A stretch of 35,280 nucleotides of DNA from Candidatus Daviesbacteria bacterium (lineage in GTDB: Bacteria > Patescibacteria > Microgenomatia > Daviesbacterales > UBA10151), in the NCBI GenBank assembly GCA_030648435.1, contig JAUSHE010000004.1, forward strand, positions 1-35,280, given 5' to 3'. How positions within the stretch are numbered: position 1 is the stretch's first letter; each line of letters starts with the position of its first letter. The position numbers were made by a program, and so were the translations under genes. The notes under the pieces are model-generated. The model had not been told where the DNA came from. It saw only the letters and a program-made list of their open reading frames with translations, and did no database searches. Below, piece by piece: positions 30,571 through 35,280 of the stretch.

Positions 30571-33384
30571 GTGGACGAATTAGTGGTATCTAGCAATAAA
30601 AAAAATAGCATTTTGCTTTCGCGAAACAAGCCTGTGGCATTAGTTGTGGGAGCTGCGGGATTTCTGGGCTCTCATTTGGTTGACGTGTTGCTGGATAAAG
30701 ATATTCAGGTAGTTGGGGTTGACAACAAGAAAGAGAATTTAAGAAAAGCAACTGAAAACCGCAACTTTCATTTTATTTTAGAGTCAATCGAAAGCATAAA
30801 TTTTGCGCCGGAGCGGCTTGACTACTTATTTATAGTTTCCTCAGAAAAAGAAGATTTAAGCAAAGTGCTTGCTGTTTTTAAGGAAACAAAATGCAGATGT
30901 CTTTTTGTTTCATCGATTGATCTTTACGATAAAGAAAACTTAAACGAAGACTTAAAAATATTAAAACTGAAGGAAGCGAAAATTGCAAAGTTCGCAGCCG
31001 ACTTTGGATTAAACGCCAGAATTTTGCGGCTGGGTCCTGTCTTTGGACCAAGAATGAATTTTGAAGAACATGACCCGCTTATCAAATTACTAAAGCAATC
31101 TTTGACGGATAATTTGCAGAAAGACGTTTCGCTGGAGTTTTCGACGCGCGCTTTGTATGTGGCAGATGCCATGGAGCTGATGATAAAAACAATATTTGCC
31201 GGATCTACCTCACAGAAAATCTTTGACGGTGTAAATACTGCTCCGCTTAAGGTTTCAGAAATTAAGCAGGTACTTCTCGATCCTGTCTGGTATGAAAATA
31301 GAGATTTTGTTTTTTCTGCTCTTCCTCCCTGGCCAACTCCGAATTTAGAAAAAACTATAAAGTTTCTAAATTGGCAACCGAAATCCAAAATACTGTCAAA
31401 ACTAAGAGATACACTGGTATTTTTTAAGGATAATGAAATAGAAATTCCGGAGGAGGAAGAAGAAAAAGTAGTGCTAAATCAGGAAAAGAAGGCGGAGATA
31501 GAGGAGTTTAAAAAAGAGGAAGGGGGAGAGAAAAAAGAAAATAAAAAGAAGGGGAGTCAGTCAAAAATTAAAATTCCTTTTTCTAAAATATATTTATTTG
31601 CGCTTATTGCACTGGTAACATATGCGCTGATTTATCCGGCGCTTACTTTGGGATGGGGAATTTTTACTTTTCAAGCAGAGTTTAAATCAGCAATTGTAAA
31701 TTTACAAAAAGGGGAGTTTGAAAAAAGTTTACAGAATATAAACAATGCAGAGGGCGGTGCTAACGCAGTAAAATCAATTTTTGAATCAATAGAACCTATT
31801 ACAAAAAGGGGATTGCCTTTAACAAATTTAGCAGACTTTTGGCTGAGCGGTGCTGAAGGAACCGTCAAAGGAGTGCAACAGCTGTTGCTGGGTTTAAAAG
31901 CGGTGACAGGGGAGTTACCGGAGTCACCGGAGGTTTATTTTAGCTCTGCTACATCCGAACTGGCCTCTGCCGGTGACAACCTATCAAGAGCAGACGCACT
32001 GATGGGCAGTCAGGAGTTTAAAAAGAATCTGCAGGCTGTCTTTACAGGAGAAATTAATAATCTCTCTTCCAAAGTATCTCTTTACCGGAATTTAATAAGT
32101 AAGGCGCAGGCGTTGTCCGTTTTGCTGCCGAAGCTGGTGGCGATTGAGGGAAGCAAAGATTATTTGATTCTGCTTCAAAATAATATGGAGCTCCGGCCGG
32201 GTGGCGGTTTTATCGGCTCTTTTGCAAAAGTTTCATTTGAAGGAGGGAAATTAAAGAAATTAACAGTTAATGATATCTATTCCATAGACGGGCAACTTTC
32301 AATTCATGTCGAGCCTCCCAAGGAGATCAAAGAGGATTTGGGGCAGAACAACTGGTATCTTAGGGATTCAAATTGGGAGAGCGATTTCCCGACCAGTGCC
32401 CGCCAGGCCGAGTGGTTTTATACAAAAGAAACAGGGGAGACAGTTGAGGGTGTGATAGCGATGGATGTCTCAGCTATGGGGAAACTACTGTCGGCAATCG
32501 GGCCTTTGACTCTCTCGGATTATAATGAAAAAATTACAGCAAATAATCTTTTTGAGCGGGCAATATCTCACGCGGAAATGAGTTTTTTCCCGGGTTCCCA
32601 GGCCAAGAAGAGTTTTCTGACGGCTCTCACAAATGAGGCTTTTAATAAAATATTTTTTCTTCCCCAAAATAATTGGCCGGGGGTAATTACGGCGGCAAGT
32701 GAAGCGCTGGATGAAAAACACGTCAGTATCTATTTAAATGATGCCAAGCTTTTTTCCTACGCCGACTCATTGGGCTGGACTCATGCGTTTCCAAGAGCTA
32801 CAAAAAATAACAGCAGTCAGGATTTCTTAAGTTTGGTGGAAGCAAATCTGGGGGCCAATAAAGCTAATTATTATGTGGACAGAAGTTATAATCTGGCAAC
32901 AACAGTTGGCAAAGAAGGTGAAATAAAACACAGGCTCCGGGTAAGTTATGTAAACAGAAGCCCTTCGGACACTTTCCCCGGGGGAAAATACAAAGACAGA
33001 ATGCGGATTTATTTACCCTTCGGCAGCAAAATAACACAGGTGCTTTGGGGAGAAGCGAACAAAACAGGGGAGCTAACCGGCTTCGTAGATTATGGTAGGG
33101 CGGGTTATTCGATACTGCTTGAGATCAACCCCAAAGAGCAAAAAACTTTGGTCATAGATTACACGGTGCCGATAAAACTGGAATTTGTGAGTGGACAAGC
33201 GCAATATAGATTGAATGTTGTTAAACAGGCGGGAACCCTAAAGGATCCGTTTGCCTGGACAATTACTTATCCGATAAGCTACCAGTTGGTCTCTGATAAA
33301 GCCAAAAAAGTTGGACCACAAGAACAAACGATAACGACTGATTTATCAGTTGACCGCAGTTTTGAAGTGGAGTTTAAGAAATGA
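30571..33384 (+). CDS. SDR/NAD-epimerase-like domain fused to a membrane-anchored DUF4012 protein
   Basis: 937 residues. Residues 20-295 are an extended short-chain dehydrogenase with the nucleotide-binding motif GAAGFLGSHL. The catalytic Tyr-x-x-x-Lys is not recognisable: the Tyr position before ARILRLGPVFGPR lies in KILKLKEAKIAK, so the domain may only bind a ligand. Residues about 296-335 are a Glu/Lys-rich linker. A single membrane helix lies near 339-364, a helical stalk at about 365-525, then DUF4012 (about 525-935, with LQNNMELRPGGGFIGSF and WESDFPTSARQAEWFY). DUF4012 proteins are common in Patescibacteria near glycan genes; their function is unknown. This places a putative cytoplasmic sensor on a surface protein. 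Confidence 0.85.
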   Translation: MDELVVSSNKKNSILLSRNKPVALVVGAAGFLGSHLVDVLLDKDIQVVGVDNKKENLRKATENRNFHFILESIESINFAPERLDYLFIVSSEKEDLSKVLAVFKETKCRCLFVSSIDLYDKENLNEDLKILKLKEAKIAKFAADFGLNARILRLGPVFGPRMNFEEHDPLIKLLKQSLTDNLQKDVSLEFSTRALYVADAMELMIKTIFAGSTSQKIFDGVNTAPLKVSEIKQVLLDPVWYENRDFVFSALPPWPTPNLEKTIKFLNWQPKSKILSKLRDTLVFFKDNEIEIPEEEEEKVVLNQEKKAEIEEFKKEEGGEKKENKKKGSQSKIKIPFSKIYLFALIALVTYALIYPALTLGWGIFTFQAEFKSAIVNLQKGEFEKSLQNINNAEGGANAVKSIFESIEPITKRGLPLTNLADFWLSGAEGTVKGVQQLLLGLKAVTGELPESPEVYFSSATSELASAGDNLSRADALMGSQEFKKNLQAVFTGEINNLSSKVSLYRNLISKAQALSVLLPKLVAIEGSKDYLILLQNNMELRPGGGFIGSFAKVSFEGGKLKKLTVNDIYSIDGQLSIHVEPPKEIKEDLGQNNWYLRDSNWESDFPTSARQAEWFYTKETGETVEGVIAMDVSAMGKLLSAIGPLTLSDYNEKITANNLFERAISHAEMSFFPGSQAKKSFLTALTNEAFNKIFFLPQNNWPGVITAASEALDEKHVSIYLNDAKLFSYADSLGWTHAFPRATKNNSSQDFLSLVEANLGANKANYYVDRSYNLATTVGKEGEIKHRLRVSYVNRSPSDTFPGGKYKDRMRIYLPFGSKITQVLWGEANKTGELTGFVDYGRAGYSILLEINPKEQKTLVIDYTVPIKLEFVSGQAQYRLNVVKQAGTLKDPFAWTITYPISYQLVSDKAKKVGPQEQTITTDLSVDRSFEVEFKK

Positions 33385-33396
33385 TATGATTGGTCA

Positions 33397-34239
33397 ATGG
33401 CAAATTTAGGATTTTTGGCGGCACTGGGGGCGGCTTTGGCTTGGGGCACCTGGATGGTTCCTTTTAAGAAATCAGGTAGTTCCAACTTAATTCAGTCTCA
33501 GGCATTGATTGCTGTAGCCATTGGATTTTCGGGGCTGATTATTTCACTGCTTTTAGGTTTCCCATTAAATTTTAATATTTACGGCTTAATCAGCGGTGTG
33601 CTCTGGGCAATTGGATGTGCAATTTCTCTGACAGCCTTAGTAAATTTAGGCTTATCCATCGCTACGCCATTGCTATCCTCTCTGGTTGTATTATCTTCTT
33701 TTTTGTGGGGAGCATTAGTTTTTCATGAATTGCCCGGAGGGTTGATGTTGGGTTTTCTGGGGATGGGGTTAATAGTAGCAGGAGTAATAATAGTTAGTAG
33801 TACAGGGAACATGACAAGCCGTAACGCCAAAAAAGGCCTTCTGGCAGGAGTGATTGCGGGATTAATTTTTGGCAGCCAGCTGGTGCCTATAAAAATCGGA
33901 CATGTGTCTACAGCAGATTTCTTCTTTTCTGTTTGCCTGGGGATATTTATAACGGGACTATTAATTGCTTTTATCATGAGGGTGAAATTTGAGAGAAAAG
34001 CGATTGGATCTAGCTTGTTTTGCGGGGTGATTTGGAATCTTGGTAACCTTTTATCTCTTGTTGCCGTTTCTTTAATAGGTTTAACGAAGGCTGGGCCGGT
34101 CAGTCAAGTAGCAGCGCTGGTGGCAGTTCTTTGGGGTGTGTTTTATTTTAAGGAGATCACCAAACGCCGTCAAAAGATACAGGTTTTGATAGGAGCGGCA
34201 GTTCTTGTTGGCGGAGTAATTGTGTTGGGATTTAGTTGA
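33397..34239 (+). CDS. Ten-helix transporter of the GRP/EamA (drug/metabolite) superfamily
   Basis: 280 residues with about ten hydrophobic helices in two similar halves. LGAALAWGTWMVPFKKSG and AGLIFGSQLVPIKIG are equivalent first-helix motifs in each half, typical of glucose/ribose-porter-like members. It probably imports a sugar or related solute, but the substrate is unknown. It begins 12 bases after the DUF4012 gene and may be co-transcribed with it. Confidence 0.82.
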   Translation: MANLGFLAALGAALAWGTWMVPFKKSGSSNLIQSQALIAVAIGFSGLIISLLLGFPLNFNIYGLISGVLWAIGCAISLTALVNLGLSIATPLLSSLVVLSSFLWGALVFHELPGGLMLGFLGMGLIVAGVIIVSSTGNMTSRNAKKGLLAGVIAGLIFGSQLVPIKIGHVSTADFFFSVCLGIFITGLLIAFIMRVKFERKAIGSSLFCGVIWNLGNLLSLVAVSLIGLTKAGPVSQVAALVAVLWGVFYFKEITKRRQKIQVLIGAAVLVGGVIVLGFS

Positions 34240-34286
34240 GTCTTGCCCATTGAGCTCAAATGTGATAAATTACCCTAGTAAAAAAT

Positions 34287-35027
34287 ATGGACAGATTAAG
34301 TTTACAAGCCGAAGAAAGAATAATCCTAGGTAAAAAAGTTAAGAATTTAAGAAAAGACGGTCAGTTGCCGGGTCACGTATTTGGCAAAGGGCTGGAAACC
34401 GAACATGTCTCTGTTGACGGAAAGACTTTTTTGAAAATCTTCAAAGAAGCTGGAGAGACCGGTTTAATTGATTTGAAGATTGGCACAGAAACAATAAGGC
34501 CGGTCATGGTTAAAGGAATTCAATACAACCCCGTTTCAGGTCAGCCCGTTCACATTGATTTTTATCAGGTTAACATGTCCGAGACAGTCAAGGTGCCGGT
34601 GCCTTTGGTGCTGATTGGGGATGAACCTGAGTCAGTCAAACTGGGGGAGACGATTGTGTTGCAAACCTTAAATGAGATTGAAGTGGAAGCGCTGCCTGCG
34701 GACCTGATCGAAAAGATTGAAGTAGATATTACAGTTCTCAAGAATATTGATGATGCCATTACTGTCGGACAATTAAATTTTGACAGAACAAAATTAACGA
34801 TTGAAACAGATCCTGAAGAAATTGTTGTAAAGCTCGCTCCGGCTATTACTGAGGAAATGAAGAAACAGGCAGAAGAGGCGGCGGCGGAAACTGCTGCAGC
34901 TGCTGCTGAGACTGAAGCGGGTGCAGAGAAAGCTGAGGGTGCGGAAGGTGAGGCTCCGGCTGAGGGTGAAGCTGTTCCTGTTGAAGGTGGAGAAGAAAAA
35001 CCTGCTGAAGAAGCTCCTAAAGAATAA
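34287..35027 (+). CDS. rplY: 50S ribosomal protein bL25 (CTC form)
   Basis: 246 residues. The 5S-rRNA-binding domain covers about 1-92 (LRKDGQLPGHVFGKG, IQYNPVSGQPVHIDFYQV). The TL5/CTC beta domain covers about 95-190 (KVPVPLVLIGDEP, LNEIEVEALPADLIEKIEVDI). An Ala/Glu-rich acidic tail follows (about 195-246), longer than in most relatives. It converges on valS with a 30-base gap. Confidence 0.96.
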   Translation: MDRLSLQAEERIILGKKVKNLRKDGQLPGHVFGKGLETEHVSVDGKTFLKIFKEAGETGLIDLKIGTETIRPVMVKGIQYNPVSGQPVHIDFYQVNMSETVKVPVPLVLIGDEPESVKLGETIVLQTLNEIEVEALPADLIEKIEVDITVLKNIDDAITVGQLNFDRTKLTIETDPEEIVVKLAPAITEEMKKQAEEAAAETAAAAAETEAGAEKAEGAEGEAPAEGEAVPVEGGEEKPAEEAPKE

Positions 35028-35057
35028 AGTTCGATATTTTTTGCGTCAATTCTGCGG

Positions 35058-35280
35058 TTAATTTGCGGGAATTGTAGCTTCAGGCCAACTTGTATTCATT
35101 ATTGAATCCCCTTTATGTTCAAGCTTTTTCCAAAGTTCTTCTGTGATGAAGGGCATAAATGGGTGTAGCAGTTCCAGGCAAGTCTTGAAAATATGTTCCA
35201 GCGTCGATTGAGCTTCTGCTCTTCTTGTTTTTGTGCTTTCGATATACTTATCTGCAAACTCATGCCAGATGAATTCATAC
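35058..35280 (-). CDS. valS: Valyl-tRNA synthetase, C-terminal end only (cut by the window edge)
   Basis: The last 73 residues before the stop at 35058 are visible. They match the ValRS anticodon-binding domain: YEFIWHEFADKYIES and the hallmark HPFMPFITEELW, then W-P-E near the end. The usual C-terminal coiled-coil tRNA-binding arm seems absent, since the protein ends about 30 residues after that hallmark. The start lies outside the window. Confidence 0.9.
   Translation of the reverse strand, partial: YEFIWHEFADKYIESTKTRRAEAQSTLEHIFKTCLELLHPFMPFITEELWKKLEHKGDSIMNTSWPEATIPAN

Noticed and set aside
1..35280. Alternative genetic code (TGA as glycine), known in some Patescibacteria
   Set aside because: TGA ends several genes through ATGA/GTGA overlaps (4319, 17496, 18260, 22060, 28910, 30085), so the standard bacterial code applies.
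1..35280. tRNA or rRNA genes
   Set aside because: No cloverleaf-like sequence with a T-arm GTTCGA and acceptor pairing was recognised by eye; a tRNA search program would be decisive.

Overview
The window looks like chromosomal DNA from a Candidate Phyla Radiation (Patescibacteria) bacterium, most likely of the Microgenomates group. The reasons are very tight gene packing with ATGA, GTGA and TAATG overlaps, families typical of this group (VirB2-like pilin arrays, PrgI, DUF4012, SpoIID/LytB with a coiled coil), and a short repeat based on TTCGACTTCGCTCAG scattered between genes. TGA is used as a stop many times, so the recoded lineages (Gracilibacteria/Absconditabacteria) are excluded. The taxonomic call is inference from gene content.

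Layout. 1-2500: a partial SpoIID/LytB cell-wall protein and two toxin-antitoxin (TA) loci, a BrnT-BrnA fusion and hicBA. 2529-8368: six VirB2-like pilin genes in tandem, a VapBC-type TA pair, and a VirB6/TrbL-like membrane protein. 8369-12853: a 1494-residue protein of unknown function on the opposite strand. 12854-14760: two more PIN-toxin TA pairs, each followed by a copy of a ~150-bp repeat. 14803-16371: a protein of unknown function behind a promoter and a cobalamin riboswitch. 16483-22512: PrgI, a separate TraC/VirB4 N-terminal-like protein, VirB4 ATPase, a bifunctional peptidoglycan hydrolase and a small Ig-like membrane protein. 22544-27745: the replication-origin region (dnaN, nuclease, oriC, dnaA, then divergent rpmH-rnpA-yidD-yidC-khpB). 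27723-34239: O-antigen ligase-like protein, flippase, RNase HI, an SDR-DUF4012 fusion and a sugar-type transporter. 34287-35280: bL25 and the 3' end of valS.

How the parts fit. The pilins, VirB6-like protein, PrgI, VirB4 and the transglycosylase/M23 protein form a minimal Gram-positive-type type IV secretion (T4SS) apparatus. No VirD4 coupling ATPase, VirB11 or relaxase is visible, so DNA export, DNA uptake or surface attachment all remain open. Five TA modules lie in or beside this locus and several carry their own repeats, as if the locus collects cassettes. The origin region keeps the ancestral bacterial order.

Expression. At many gene starts a good -10 hexamer, often of the extended TGN type, ends only 6-9 bases before the start codon, so the messages would begin at or within a few bases of the start codon (leaderless or nearly so). 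The most unexpected regulatory element is the cobalamin riboswitch at 16195-16337 (minus strand), which precedes a gene with no recognisable link to B12.
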